From NCBI RefSeq assembly GCF_963678635.1, contig NC_087068.1, positions 40,015,649-40,079,648 on the forward strand: DNA of 64,000 nt, in the 5' to 3' direction. This document shows, in pieces, positions 1-12,006 of the stretch (positions within the stretch are counted from its first letter, which is position 1; each line of letters begins with the position of its first letter). The position numbers and the translations under genes are program-made. The stretch comes from Symsagittifera roscoffensis. Its lineage: Eukaryota > Xenacoelomorpha > Acoela > Convolutidae. The notes beneath the pieces were generated by a model. That model had not been told where the DNA came from. It saw only the letters and a program-made list of their open reading frames with translations, and did no database searches.

Positions 1-1540
1 AGGTAAATTAAGTTTACCTAAATAAAAAAAAACATTATTTGAGAGCGGTAAAAAATCCATCAGTCGAATCGATATATTATCTCCACAATTTGTCCTGCGA
101 CAAAATAAAACCCCGAGGATTAAAAAAACCTCACAAAAAGCATAAGAACTAACATTTTAGAAAAGATAAACTGAAACTGATGGATTTTGCATCAATGATT
201 CTAGCACTTATGTGGAAAAATAATTTGGGAAACAAACAAACCATAATTCTTCATGAATAGAGAATCAAAGATTCAAGATATTACCACGTTATTACAATTA
301 AATAGTTCTATCCAATCAAAAAAGCAACCATAAATGCAATAATTTTTGAACAAAAACAAATTGCGAAAACTAAATTTCCAGAAAACGAATTTCTATTTCG
401 GAATCTGACTCATCAACTACACAAAAACTTGAAAACCTTGGAGATCTTTTACACGAAAAAAAGAACCAAATGACAATCAACAAGGACAGATGATATAGAA
501 CTAGACTCCTCAAAAATTTTGAGGAAAATATCAAAATTATTCATCATCAAAATTCTTAACGAGCAAACTCATTATTCACAAATGATGTTTTCTTAATCAT
601 TCACAGTTAACTTTCAATAGTAGCTACAAGTGAAACGTTTTATTTATCCCCACCAAAAACACGGCACTCAAATTAGGAAGAGAAGTCAACCACCTTTCTC
701 AACTTTTAGACTCAAACCGCTAAACACTTACCGTTTTAGAGATCTCGAAAACAAAAAAAAACGTCTAAAAAGAATACTAGCTTGGTTCTTTTCAGATTAC
801 TTACAGCATTATTTAGATTTGGACAATCCCAAAAAATTTTTGACCTGAAAGTGACGAAGATACAATTTAAGCAGATGAAACGGATTATGTATGGGAGCCA
901 GAATGGTATTACATTTTTAAAGGCCAAATGATATCTTTTGTGCAACAATTGGAACTATTTCAGTGCGGAAAGACTACCTAAGAATAAAACCATTAACAAC
1001 AGATGCCCATTAACAACAGAAATTAAAATACAGTATTTTACAAAAGAAATGGTAACAACAGCTTCAACTCAACATTTGTGAATACACAAGAATCTTTAAG
1101 TGGATTAACAAATCTAACTCAACAAAATATTTAAACGCCATCAGATTTTGTAAATGAAGAAATTGTCGAAAAAATGTCTATATCATCGCAACAAAATATT
1201 TGACATAGCTACAATCAAGAGGCCCATCATAAAACCAATACTCCCAATATAAATTAAACTGAATCAACGTTTCTTTCAACCTTTACAGTAAAACAGTTGC
1301 TCATTAATATTTGGATATGAATTGGCAAACATTCAAACCACTCACTGAAATGTCCATTCAACAAACCATATGATACAAATGGAAACAATTTTGCAAATCA
1401 TAATTACCTTTTTATACAACCAATAGCAGGACCACTCAATGAAAACTCAACCTAATCTTATGACTAAAATTATAATCAACAACAACACCTATAAACCCAC
1501 TTACTCATTACATAAAACCCATTGACAAAAGAAAACCAAT
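1..1540 (+). pseudogene. ORF1 remnant of an old LTR element (copy A)
   Basis: This stretch is a decayed copy of the ORF1 region of the intact element at 17754-36650, in opposite orientation. The frame at 630-848 contains RILAWFFSDYLQH, matching KILAWFIIDYFTH of ORF1. About 1312-1365 reads DMNWQTFKPLT against HMDYQTYRPMT of ORF1. Stops and frameshifts are frequent. Positions 1-240 are also a direct repeat of about 2780-3030, so two related copies sit in tandem. Copy A has no LTR in the window on its left and is cut off at about 1540 by the LTR of copy B. It is non-functional. Identity rests on the ORF1 matches, which I made by eye. Confidence 0.7.
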
Positions 1541-1579
1541 GCTGAGATGAGAGAGATGCGCGTTTGCAGTTTTTTTAGG

Positions 1580-1973
1580 TGTTACGTCGAGTTCAGATCA
1601 AACCAACCATTCAAAATATCCATTTGTTTTTTAAAAACTATCACTGTGAAATGCTTAGAAATATCCAATCAACATCCATGACTAAAATTTGAACTAATTT
1701 ATTAGTCTGAAACTCTTTATAAAATAGAGAACAATAATATAGAAGAACAAATTTAAATTAGAGAGCAAATGCTCTTCCTCTCCTCTAATCTTGCGAGAAA
1801 ACCAGTATATTTAGATCTATTGAGACTAGGAAAAATAAGAGTAAGATAAGAATCGGTATAAGACTAAGAAGTTGAACGAATCTATCCGACTGAAAAGAAG
1901 ATCATCGTGACTACCAGACGGTGCGCATAGTCCAAAATTACTCTATGAGAAAGCCGACCTGGACTTGAACTCA
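1580..1973 (+). repeat. Degenerate 5' LTR of copy B
   Basis: Reverse-complement relative of the 410-bp LTR at 17754-18163. Matching landmarks are the segment reading accagtatatttagatcta, the aataagagtaag block (TATAAGAG in the young LTR), gtataagactaagaagttg, gaacgaatctatccg and the terminal aactca. The CA end at 1973 is followed by TCTGCTGAGAC, equivalent to TCTGGTGCGAC next to the young LTR. The left boundary is uncertain. Confidence 0.7.
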
Positions 1974-2760
1974 TCTGCTGAGACAAAATGATTCTCGAGC
2001 AGACTTAAAAACATCAAGATTTTGAAAAATAGCAGACATATAAAAGACAAATTAGTCTTAAAAAGTGATAAACTAAATTGAAAATAATTTAGCTTATTTC
2101 CATATCTCAGTAAGTATAATCAAATCAAATCAATAACAAAGCTGATTTCAGGTCAAAACCAGGACAAGAGACCAAAACTCTGCATCGCAAAGCAAAAACG
2201 CAGACTAAAACGACTATTCATCCACAAAACTGTTTATGCAGGTATTTTCCATTCATCATTTTATGAACTGAATCAAATAGAGCTGTAAAATCCAATTCAA
2301 GATCACCAAGAAATTTTTTGGATATTCAACTTTTTTTAAATCACTAAAATGTTAGCTAATTTTTTCTAGGCCTGTCCTATTTTTTTTTCATTAAGAACCA
2401 ATCATCAAAGCTTCCCATTGGATCTGTAAACTTAAGCTTCAAAAACGAATTCTAGAGTTTTATCCACAACTTGCAATACTAATTATTTTTAAAATCCAGA
2501 TTGTCAAGGCTTCACTTGGATCACTTAATAATTTTAACCCCACCCCTTAAACTAGTTCAACCCTTATATACAGCCCAAGATTAACTGAAATTTTCCCAAC
2601 AAGTTAACCATTTTAAACATTGAAGAGCTTCAGTTACTCATAATTCACTTGAACCCTTTCTCCCATGTCTAGAACAAATATTAGAACTAGTAAGAACTAA
2701 AAAATTATCTTAAAATGTTTTGTGTTCTTGGTGATTAAGTTAATATTCTTCAACCCTCAA
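1974..2760 (+). other. Leader remnant of copy B with conserved twin motif
   Basis: Non-coding stretch between the degenerate LTR and ORF1 remnant. It keeps two copies of the leader motif seen twice in the intact element: atcatcaaagcttcccattg near 2401 and gtcaaggcttcacttggatc near 2503. Their survival in a badly decayed copy suggests the doublet is an ancestral leader element. Confidence 0.5.
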
Positions 2761-2779
2761 TTTTATATCAAACCACATT

Positions 2780-4850
2780 TAGGTAGGATTAAGTTTATTT
2801 TAATGTATTGAACGTCATATTCATAGATCATTACAAAAACTTTCTAGCGAATTGATATACTATCTACCCAAACTTGTCTTGCCACAAAAATTTACCCCGT
2901 TGATTTACAAAAACCTCACAAAAAGGGTAGGAACTAACGATAAAGCAAAAGCAAACTGACACCTGGATTTTGCATCAATCTTTCTATCTTTTATGTCGAA
3001 AGATAATTTGGGAAACAAACAAACAATATTTCTTTAATTGAAAATTCTTGAAACGACCTCGTTATTGCACCATCCGAACAAAAAGTAGGTTACACCCAAT
3101 CAAAAATCGAATAAAAGTTGCTATAGTTTCTGTTAAGAAATTAAATTAAGTAAACTAATTTTTCCAGAAAACAAAACGCTTTTTCGGAACCTGACTCAGC
3201 AATTATACAAAAAATACAGAAAACCATAGAAATCTAGTAGACGACCAAATCGAATCAGTTGGCAACCAGCGATGTTTTTAATGAATCCGAACCACATCAT
3301 CATCAACGAAAAGCAAACACAGGATTGAAAACACTTCTAGTCGCAATCCTGAGAGATTATATCACTGGATTCAACAGATGAGACACATTGGAAAGTATAA
3401 TCTAACTGTCATATTGCACACAGATTGATTCAATAAGAAAAAAAATTGACAAGGGCTCCATTTTCCATTTTTCATTAAGCTAATTAGTGACCTGTCATGA
3501 CCACCGCAATCTGATATTCTGATAGTAATTTTGTGTCGAAAAGAAAAAGCCCATGCTAACAAGAGTTTCCAGAAGAAAAAAAGACAAATACTAGATTACT
3601 ACTTACCTGGTATTAGCAAAAAAACCTCAAATAATGGGATATTCACTAATTTTTAAATGTTTACCACCAAATCTTAACAATCAAACAGCACCACTCGGAA
3701 TACAATCAAATGATATAAAGTTAGATTTCTCAAAAGATTATAAGTCAAATATCAAAAGAGTTCAACATCAAAAATTTAAAAGAGCAAACCCAATGTTCAC
3801 TGATGATTCTTTTTTAATCATTCACAAATAGATTTTAGTTCTAGATACAAGTGGAACGTTCTATTTATCCCCACCGCAAACACCTCGACACTCAAAAATC
3901 AGAACAAAAGTCAATCGTTTTTCACAACTTTCAGACTCAACCCGCTGAAAACTTACTGTTATAGACATCTCGAAAATATTAAAAACCGATCTACGAAGAA
4001 TACTAGCGTGGTTCATTTCAGATTGTTTCCAGCTTTATTTGAACTTGCACAATCGCAAAAAACTTTCGACCACTAAGTGACAAAGCTACAAACTTAGCAT
4101 ATGAAACGAATTATGTAGTGAGCCAGAAAGGTATCACAGTTTTTTTCTCTAATATACCAATTGATATCTCTAGTGCAGCAAATGGAACTATTTCAGTTCT
4201 AAAAGTCCACCTAAAAGTATCTTCATTAGCAACAGATACCAGATCTTGAAATTGCAACTTAGTATTTGTGATCGAGCATCTAACAACAGGTTCAACTCAA
4301 CATTTTTGAATACTCAAGACCACTTAAACTGAACTACAAACATAACTCAACACAGTATTCAAACGCCATCACATTTTGGAAAGGGAAACCAATAGTTGAA
4401 TAAAAACATTTTACATATACATCCTACAATCAAGACACCCATCATAAAACTAACACTCGGTATAAAAAAAAACTGAAACAACCTTACTTTCAACAGTTAG
4501 AGCAACAGTTGTTCCCAAATATTCCCATATGGATTACCAAACATACAATTCAGTCACTAAAATTGTGCATTCAATAAACCAAATGATACAAATGGAAGAA
4601 AACTTGAAATTTATTACGTTTTTTATGCAAACAAAATTTTAGCAATCCAATAGCACGACCTATCCTTATAAATCAATCCTATTCTCAAAAACATAAATAC
4701 AATCAATAAAACCTATAAACCCAAAACCTCGTTTCAGAAATATCGATCATAAGAAAAAAAACTCAAACAGATCACACTGAAAACTATCCTTTTTTCCAAC
4801 AAAATCAAAAGTAACCAAACAAACAGAGAATTTTTTAGAAACCAACCCCT
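2780..4850 (+). pseudogene. ORF1 remnant of copy B
   Basis: Broken copy of ORF1. The frame at 3634-3831 contains KRANPMFTDDSFLIIHK, which aligns with QRANSIFTNEVFAIIYS of the intact ORF1. Further on, 4778-4810 reads ENYPFFQQNQK-like residues that match the ORF1 C-terminus. The reading frame is interrupted many times. Like the intact protein, it has no domain I recognise. It precedes and overlaps the gag remnant, as in the young element. Confidence 0.7.
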
Positions 4851-5730
4851 TCATTCGGAAGATGAAAAATACTTCCATCCAATCCAACAACAAAATAATT
4901 GTTACCACTGAGGGTATCAATGGAGTGACATAAATTAACCAGATGATAATTTTCAACCAGATATCTTTGATTCTACACAAATTCACCAAGACCACAGCAA
5001 ACGCAACAAAAACTCCTTATAAAGTCAATTTCTACACAAACAAATCATAACGTACAACAACATTATCCAATCAAAACTCAAGGCTACCAACCACAATCAA
5101 TGAGAAATGAAATCCCATAACCTTACTACTTACAACAACTTGAATTACAAAAATCAACTCACGAATTTCACGCCAATTTCTAAACCAGCGGAAGTTTTCA
5201 CAAGACAATGAATCCATACCTTTTTGATGGATCACCTATAATATCAAAAAGACTACTAATTTTTTTCACACGAACAGATCCCGAATACTCAGTAGAGGTT
5301 AATTTAAACACTGTCACACCTATAAAAACACCATCATCGAAACTAGATTCATAGACGTACAGCACTGATACAAACCACACTAGACAGTGCAGCCCAAAAA
5401 AACTTTCAGTCTAACCAGTAGAAAATAAATCCATTTGGAAACGTTTTAGACAACAATTCTCAAAAATGTTCGACTCAGAAAGAAACAAACAACTTCAAAT
5501 AGTTTTACGTAATGAGATTAATCGACTCCCAAATGAAACAATAAAACAGCTCGCTGAATGAAAACTCTGGTTGTATAAGCATATTCCCTAAACAGATATG
5601 ACTTAAAATCACAAAGAGGACAAAAAAATCTAATGATGACATCAACACCACTATTAAGGAAATTAGCAATAAAAAAAGAAAATCACCTCATTCATCAGTT
5701 TGCGAACCAGATAGAGACTTTGGCTAAACC
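4850..5730 (+). pseudogene. Gag (ORF2) remnant of copy B
   Basis: Around 5205-5320 the plus strand reads MNPYLFDGSPI and later TDPEYSVEVNLNTVT. This matches MNPYLMGGSSI and TDPEYSVEDYLNAVT of the intact Gag at residues 138-173. Upstream, about 5100 reads MRNEIP then YYLQQLE, matching MQNEIPLPFYLQQHE. Downstream reads SERNKQ and NEINRLPNETIKQLA, as in the intact capsid-like domain. The frame is broken by stops, and the CCHC knuckle and protease are absent because of the deletion at about 5725. Confidence 0.75.
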
Positions 5731-7760
5731 AAGACTTTTACATAAGCAGAATTACGGTTATAAATACTAATTAGAGAGTGTACAGCAATTATACATTCAC
5801 CAACGGAATATGAATTTTTAATCCTGGGATCAAACTCCAACTGCTTTATTAATAGATCAAAAACCTTGATCTGTAAATTTTCTTTTTCTTTACACTAAAA
5901 TCTAACCCTAATCATAGAGTATAAAAATTTCAAATAGTTCTAATATAATTTCCAAACTTAAACATACTTACACATACTTAGTAGAAGCGCCACCAGATTC
6001 ACTTACACAAAAAACAGCCGTTGAAAAACCACACTCACACAATGTCAGATTGTTTTTTGCTTAAGTTGAAATACCGCTACGGTTAGTATGCAAACATGCA
6101 GTTATGTTTAAATACGATATTTAACAAATCAACCATTAAGTGCCTTTTCTACGTTATTTGGAGTGTCGAAATAAGTATTATGAAGTCCAATTAAACAGAA
6201 AACAACACATTTGAATCCATAATCCATACTATATTCCTCGCTGATAAAAGAATAGGCAATTAAAAACACAAAAACATGTTCTACAACAAAACAAATATTT
6301 TCCACTAAAAAAGAAAGAAGATCCAATAGACCCTATCATTTTAACAGTACCTTCAGATACTTACAAGAAAGATACAATAAACAAAGTGTTTGATCTAAAA
6401 GACCCAGCTGATAACATGTTTCAACCACGTCAAGAAAACGAAAATTTTTTTTATCAAGCACAGTTGAAATGACAACCGGCCAACCCAACAAAAAATTCCA
6501 AAATATTGACCCAAACGAACTGTTATTCGCCAAACGAACTCTTGGCAAAAATACAAATCCAAGCCCGGAATTTCCGATTTTAACATTTTAGGAAACAAAA
6601 CATTACTCAGATACTTTCGAAATTTTAACAACATCTCAATGAAAGAAAACACAGATAATAGAATATCGTTACACAGATACAAAAGTATCATCCCTACCAC
6701 TAAATTTAATTTGTATAACATTCTCCACATCTTATTCTTTAAATACAAAACGACTAATTGAATTGGAAAAAAAACTCGTCAAAATTTTGCCATAAATTTT
6801 TACATAGCAAATGTACCAAAACAGATTTGAGTACTATGCAATGACTGAGTCACTTGTCAATTAAATCAACGTTTCCATATCAAAGATGAATCGTTGAAAC
6901 TCAGACTTTGAAGGAAAACGTTTATTTTTGAAACATAGAATCTCTTTTTATACAAAGGGCTCTATATCACAATCTTCCGATGGTTATTCATACACAATTG
7001 TCATTGTAGACGCATTTACACACAAAAAAGCACTAAACATGTTGTACACTGCCATGCTTACTTTGGATTACCGGAAACACTTATTACACACAACGGGACA
7101 GAATTTGTTAACAATGAAATACTACACGATGACAGTTAAATAATTTTGAACAGAAATCTAGAACCTCACACGCTCCATGGAGAAATAGATAGCTTGAAGG
7201 CATGAAGCTTTCATTGCCAGAAAAAATTCGATGTATAATCAACGTAAAGGATAAAAATTACGCTGAATGGTCAACAAATGTAAAGTTATTCCCACATGAA
7301 TATAATTCTCAAATCAAAACAACATTTGGATTTCCATTTGATGAAATGATTTCCAATCAAAAGCCACGTAAACTCGATAATGTTTATCCCGAACGCAACG
7401 AAAAGTATACACAAAAACTGCCAACCAACAATGGACTGAGGGTGTTATAGTTTACCAATTGAAACTCCTGATGAAAATGGTTTTGATTACCCATAATTTT
7501 TATTCTTAAGTTAATTCATGCTTTGCATCAGCTTCAGATTTAAAAATGGGACTAATTGATATATATCAAAATTTACAATAAATTGAACTTCAAAGAAATT
7601 ACAACCCACCAGAAAAAAAGCATATCAAATTATAGAAAAACGTACAGATAAAACAATTAAATGATCAAAGTAAAAAAATAACTCAACATAGAAACAAACT
7701 CTCTCAATTTTGTCCCAGTGAATACCCTCTTCGCGAACTAACGCAACTAGACTCTTTTAC
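5730..7760 (+). pseudogene. Pol remnant of copy B (RNase H, integrase, GPY/F tail)
   Basis: Starts inside RNase H (RECTAIIHSPTEYEFLILGS at about 5774-5830 against RECTAIIYTLTEYEFLILGS in the intact pol). It continues through the linker (LGNKTLLRYFRKFN at about 6590-6630), the integrase zinc region, the integrase core (frame 6928-7143, HRISFYTKGSI, VIVDAFTH) and the region after the catalytic Glu (7202-7450, EKIRCIINVKDKNYAEWS). Near 7720 it reads EYPLRELTQLDSFTGL, equivalent to the tail after GPY/F in the intact element. The first integrase Asp is replaced (SFYTKG instead of SFDTKG), so the enzyme is dead apart from the stops. Confidence 0.8.
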
Positions 7761-8344
7761 TGGACTCCACGTAGTTGAAATACTTCAGTAAAACAATGAT
7801 CTAAAAAAAACTAATGTACAAAACTATTACTACAAACATCAATTAAAATATTGAAAACTACACCAGAAAAACACTCTAAGGACACAATCATAACACAAAG
7901 AACAAAATGAAATTTCAAAGAACAAATTTTACTTCCGGAAAAAAAGTCACAACAACTTCATTTTGCCATCGCAATCAATCTAGAAAATCCTATAAGATTT
8001 TTTATTCTTCAACCTAAATATCAAAAAAGGCAGAGTTTCAAAAACCACCTAATTAAGTATTGGTTATTAACTCTTTCAACAAATTTAAATGATCAAAAGT
8101 TCCGAAAAAATAAACACAATGAAAAGAATTGTGTATTAGCTATTTTCAAATACCTATAAGAAATTTTTGTTATCTGTATTTTTCAGAACTAATCATCCAA
8201 TCAACAACCAATCATATCAATAGAAATTATCTCACTTTCATTCAAAACACTGCTATCATTAGCCGACATAACTCCAACTTGAATTAAGAGTAAAATTTTC
8301 TCTAAAGACCTAACTGTAGTTCAAAAACACCCATTGCCCTATAC

Positions 8345-8993
8345 TTGATAAATTATATTAATATCTAATAATTACATTGACTCTTAATATCGGTGCTTTG
8401 GTGTCAACCACAACCTGAAAATTAATGATGTCCAAGTAGATAAACATCTTTGGGTTCCAGCAGAGATATCAACAGGGTAGTCACAGATGAGATTTTGTGA
8501 TATGAGAGCGCTATGGATGTGACTGAAATTTTTATAACCAATACGGTAGCCCGTTCCATCTCGTTTACCTTTGAAACCCAAAGTACTAGAAATCTGGAAA
8601 CTCTCAAATGTAATGCCTTCAAAGTATTGCATTTATAATGAGAGATGTTGGGAAATGGGGTCGATGCTATAACTGAAATTATCAAGATCAATCTACCTAT
8701 TGATTTTGTTGAACAGTTTTTTGATTTCATCATATTCACCCATTGTGATTTTGCCTGTTTTTCCGTCATATGGTCTAGATACTTTATCTTTTGTCACTAT
8801 AAGGCTTGCTTTAATTTTGTAATTTTTGTAGTACACTAATTTGGTATCCGTTGCATTGTTTAAAAAAAATCGGAAACGTTTTTTCTGTCAATGCAACTCT
8901 CCATTCTTCTTGTAGATCGACATCTTTGCTAAACAGATTTTCAAAGCCCGCTAGTGAGTTGTCAGTGAAAATGCTCATTGAAGCTGATGACAC
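8345..8993 (-). pseudogene. Polinton capsid-type structural protein remnant
   Basis: The minus frame from 8993 starts SSASMSIFTDNSLAGFENLF and continues DLQEEWRVALTEKTFP. This is the N-terminal pattern I know from the widespread Polinton-linked virion protein. The C-terminal part survives near 8450-8350 as MFIYLDIINFQVVVDTKAPI, corresponding to the family's conserved Y-x-D-I-I then V-x-D-x-x-A-P-x-L-R motif. Between them are at least two frame changes (8769-8422 and 8632-8384 are overlapping frames over the middle). The remnant is much shorter than I would expect for a full copy, so it probably also has internal deletions. Family assignment is from memory of conserved residues. Confidence 0.6.
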
Positions 8994-9019
8994 CAGTGTT
9001 ATAGTAAATGAATCTAAAG

Positions 9020-9535
9020 CATAGGTCAGCGAACTGCTTTCAGTGATTGTTCCGCTCTTAATGAAATTCGACGTGGAACGTTATATTTAGTCACTTTATT
9101 CGGGGATAACTTGTTAGCGCGGTTTGTTCTTGATTTAATTGTATTGACAAAACCTTATCGGTGTAAGAAAAAGTCAGTTTAACCTCCAAAAACTTATAAA
9201 GCAAAACTTATTGTGATCGAATGTTCTTCTCCGCAAAAGGGGATTTTTTTGCTTACTATTGTATAAATTACATTGCCCTTTTCTCACAAAAGTACCTTTA
9301 TCTACCCAGAGTTTTTTTGGCTGTTTTATTTTAGTCATTCAATTAATCGCTTCGGCATTTGAGTTGGCCCACTTTGGTTTCAATGGTTGTACACGAAGAA
9401 AGCGATCATTCAATCCACTGAAACCATTAGATACTCAATTGCTCTGTTGTAGTCTGCAATTTTATCACTATACGCCCCATCAATTGACCATATTTCGTTT
9501 AAGCTGGACCTCGACTTGTATATTTAGTTTTCAAT
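9020..9535 (-). pseudogene. Polinton integrase remnant (rve type)
   Basis: Minus-strand translation around 9500-9250 gives DYNRAIEYLMVSVD, RFLRVQPLKPKWANSNAEAI and KLWVDKGTFVRKGQ. This is the DDE integrase core with a first region ending in VD, a PLK strand and a W-V-D-K-G-T-x-F second Asp motif. Around 9140-9025 it reads SRTNRANKLSPNKVTK then NVPRRISLRAEQSLKAVR, matching the C-terminal part of Polinton integrases as I recall them. Several stops and frameshifts make it inactive. It lies directly upstream of the capsid-type remnant. Confidence 0.55.
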
Positions 9536-9671
9536 AGTTTTTCTTTAGCTGCTATAATCTCGCAATTTTTTTTTTCGTCTTTGTCTTCTCTGTAGTTGCA
9601 GATTCTGAATCGTTATCCGGCGTTCCGTACGCTTCAGAGTCTTCTTCTTTTTCTTCTTTCTCTCCTTCTTA

Positions 9672-9881
9672 TCAATTGGATTTTGGGGCTGCCTTTTCTC
9701 TTTCACTGTCCACAACAGTCCTTCTGGTTCTCCGTCTCTTATTGCTTTTTGAACGAGAACTTGTCAACAGTTTTGGGAGAAGGGATGGCTGTAGCTGTTG
9801 AAGGCGAATACGTGAAACCTCTTCTTCTTTGCTTCTGTTGAGCTTCTTCCGTAGCCGTTGACTGAACCGCGATTTTAGCAT
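9672..9881 (-). pseudogene. Arg/Ser/Lys-rich basic ORF inside the Polinton remnant
   Basis: A 69-aa frame with RLRKKLNRSKEEE and SRSKSNKRRRTRRT. It is strongly basic and probably nucleic-acid binding. Its place between the ATPase and integrase remnants would suit one of the small basic virion proteins of Polintons, but sequence alone does not establish identity. It may be a broken piece of a longer gene whose other parts run through 9900-10320 (traces such as VIITPKHLVFKSEN near 10260). Confidence 0.3.
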
Positions 9882-10327
9882 ATTTAATCCTAACCAACTA
9901 TTCGTTAAGTTTGTGAGACGTCAAAATTAGTATGAAAGCAGGGTGGTACAAAATCTTAGTTTGATGTTATACAAAAAAGCTGATGCTTTAAGACCGGTTA
10001 GAACCTCATCAACGTAAAGCTCTTCATTGTTTTTCTTTCTTATAACTCACTCTGACTTTTTAAAAAAATTCAGTTTTTTTTTGCTCGCTTAAGTTTGTTT
10101 TTGTGCATGAGTTAAAATTTTAACATATTGCGTTAAGTAGTTAATGCCTCATTAAGCTCAGCACTTGTTTCAGGTTAATTTCCTTCATCTTCAGTGACTA
10201 GGTGAGCTTGTTCTTGTGGATTGTTTTCTGATTTAAAAACGAGGTGTTTCGGGGTGATTATGACTGGAGGATCAATTGCTGCTGTTGTTGCTGTTCTTGT
10301 TGTATTTAGAGGTCTTAAGCTGTTGAA

Positions 10328-10672
10328 CTATGATAACTGCGGTTTTTTCATGTTTGATCGAGTTTTCAAGCAGAAAATGTAATACATGTAGTTGCTCTTT
10401 GATGTACACATATGCTTCGGAAATTGAACAAATTCTTTTGCTGCCAGTTTTATGCTGTCAAACATTTGAAACAAGAATAGAGTATATTTGTAACTAAATA
10501 AAAACCTTATTTGCTCTCCATAATAGCTAGTTTCTTTTCGACACTCGTTTTTGGATTGATTATACCTCTGTATTTTTTTTTCGAAATTAATGAGATTTGG
10601 AATCCTGACAGGCACTTTATTTACATTGAGCAAGACCTCACAAACAACTGATAAAATTTGACTTTTTGACAA
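10328..10672 (-). CDS. Small ORF following the Polinton ATPase
   Basis: A 114-aa frame. Residues 5-35 (QILSVVCEVLLNVNKVPVRI and following FEKKIQRYNQ) resemble the short conserved protein usually encoded just after the ATPase in Polintons, with a C-E-x-L-L-N core followed by a basic helix. A YYGEQ segment follows. The position immediately 3' of the ATPase remnant supports the reading. The C-terminal 60 residues look like non-homologous extension. Probably a decayed gene that happens to remain open. Confidence 0.4.
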   Translation of the reverse strand: MSKSQILSVVCEVLLNVNKVPVRIPNLINFEKKIQRYNQSKNECRKETSYYGEQIRFLFSYKYTLFLFQMFDSIKLAAKEFVQFPKHMCTSKSNYMYYIFCLKTRSNMKKPQLS

Positions 10673-10689
10673 AACCCCGTTTTTGAGTT

Positions 10690-11340
10690 GGTTTCAACTA
10701 TACCATATGCCGCAGAATAGATTTTTTTTCGCGTTCATTTGTGATGAGTGTCTCTTCTGCCTTTTTAATGGTAAGGAGAAACTTGACGGTCCAAGTTGCA
10801 TTGTGTTTGAACAGTATCTGAGACAGTCTGATGCTCGGAGATCTAAATCTATTACAAGATGTCCAAAGATTTCTTTGTGGGTTTCGTGAAATTTAGGGAA
10901 CAATAAATTGTCTTCCGAGGTGAACAAGGTACTAAAATGCACGAAGTGATTTTAATAAAAAGATGTGAGATGTGTCTATAGTTCGTGACCATCGGCTTTG
11001 TTGGAGCTAACAATGTTTAACATAAATATCATCCAAGTCCTTGTGTCTTCCTGCCGTTGCTAGTTCACCGAACTCTTTATCATTGTATATTTCTTTGCAT
11101 GGATCATCAAACTCTAGCAAATGGTTTTCAATGTTCCTCAAATGATCAAATCCATCTTTTTTTTTTTACAAAATTTGTTCAAATTCTGCGAGCGTTTAAC
11201 TTTTCCCGAATCAAAGTTGAATAGGATCAAAGGGTCTTTCTGTCACTAGTTTGAAAACCAACTCTGTTTTTCCAGATCCCGAAGGTCCTACGACTACCAT
11301 AAACAGTGTGGTCGATTTCCTTAAATTTGTTCATATCACT
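10690..11340 (-). pseudogene. Polinton packaging ATPase remnant (FtsK/HerA type)
   Basis: Minus strand near 11315-11235 reads VVVGPSGSGKTELVFKLVT, a clear Walker A P-loop. Near 11120-11010 it reads EFDDPCKEIYNDKEFGELAT then AGRHKDLDDIYVKH, the Walker B and sensor region of the A32-like packaging ATPases of Polintons and related viruses. The C-terminus survives as an open frame at 10942-10694 with EIFGHLVIDLDLRASDCLRY. At least three frameshifts or stops separate these blocks. In an intact element this enzyme would pump DNA into the capsid. I am confident of the family, and it is clearly non-functional here. Confidence 0.75.
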
Positions 11341-11629
11341 TGGGTTTGGTAGCACCTACACAACCGAACCAGACAATATTGAAAACCAAACTGATTTTTC
11401 GTCACAGTTTAAGTGCGTCCAAGAAAGTTAAAGATACAAAAAATTAGTAATAATGAATTTAAAATCTTTTGAGACATAACAATCACTTCTGATCTGGGGA
11501 CAGAAACATCATTACAAAAGTTTCAAGATTTTTGTGCGGTGCTTCTTTGATCATAAACAAACTCGGTAACTATACTCGCATCAAGCTCATCAATTACTTT
11601 TTCAGACATTTTCAGAGTTTCAATTGGTT

Positions 11630-12000
11630 TTTTCTCTCTCTCTTTCTATCTATCTCCGATCTTTTATCTATCTCAATTGTTTCTTGAACTGATAGAAAAA
11701 AATATGCTGGTATTATCAAAAAAGAATCATTTATTTTTCTGAACAAAAAAAATCTCGTACCGAGTATAATCTGTGAAATCAATAGTTATTTCCTTGACAT
11801 TGTGAGGTCAATTTCTAAATCTCTCTTTCTCTCCCTTTCTATCTCCGTCTTTTCATCTATGTCAACTGTATCTTGAGAAGATAGAAAAAAATATATGCTG
11901 ATGTCATAAGAATGAAATATTTAATCTTATGAACAAAGAAAAATCTCGTATCGAAAGCATAATTTGTAAACATTAGTTATTTCATTGTAATTATCATTTA
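11630..12000. repeat. Tandem duplication, period about 188 bp
   Basis: The block starting with ctctctctttctatctatct (11631) is repeated from about 11820 with divergence. Shared pieces are gatagaaaaaaatat, gctgat/gctggt, gaacaaa then aaaatctcgta, and agttatttc. Each copy begins with a pyrimidine-rich (CTCT/TATC) tract. Confidence 0.6.
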
Positions 12001-12006
12001 TTTCAA

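Larger units (their letters stand above)
1580..7800 (+). mobile_element. Decayed Ty3/gypsy-type LTR element (copy B), env and 3' LTR not found
   Basis: An old relative of the intact 18.9 kb element, on the plus strand. In order it keeps a 5' LTR, a primer-binding-like site, a leader, ORF1, gag and the RNase H and integrase part of pol. Gag residues equivalent to about 319 of the intact ORF2 run straight into RNase H equivalent to about residue 511 of the intact pol, near 5725. The zinc knuckle, protease and reverse transcriptase are therefore deleted. Stops interrupt all parts. I find no env or 3' LTR before the Polinton remnant that begins near 8345, and 7800-8345 shows no feature I can assign. 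Confidence 0.75.
8345..11340 (-). mobile_element. Decayed Polinton/Maverick-type element
   Basis: Several minus-strand remnants belong together as a Polinton (Maverick) DNA transposon, a family related to adintoviruses. In coding order these are a packaging ATPase (11340-10690), a small ORF (10672-10328), a basic protein (9881-9672), an integrase (9535-9020) and a capsid-type structural protein (8993-8345). All are interrupted. I did not find the protein-primed DNA polymerase, the protease, the double-jelly-roll major capsid or the terminal inverted repeats. The element may extend toward 12222, but that part is unrecognised. Confidence 0.65.

Noticed and set aside
9259-9841. Plus-strand ORFs of 92 and 81 aa
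   Set aside because: They are antisense to the integrase and basic-protein remnants of the Polinton.
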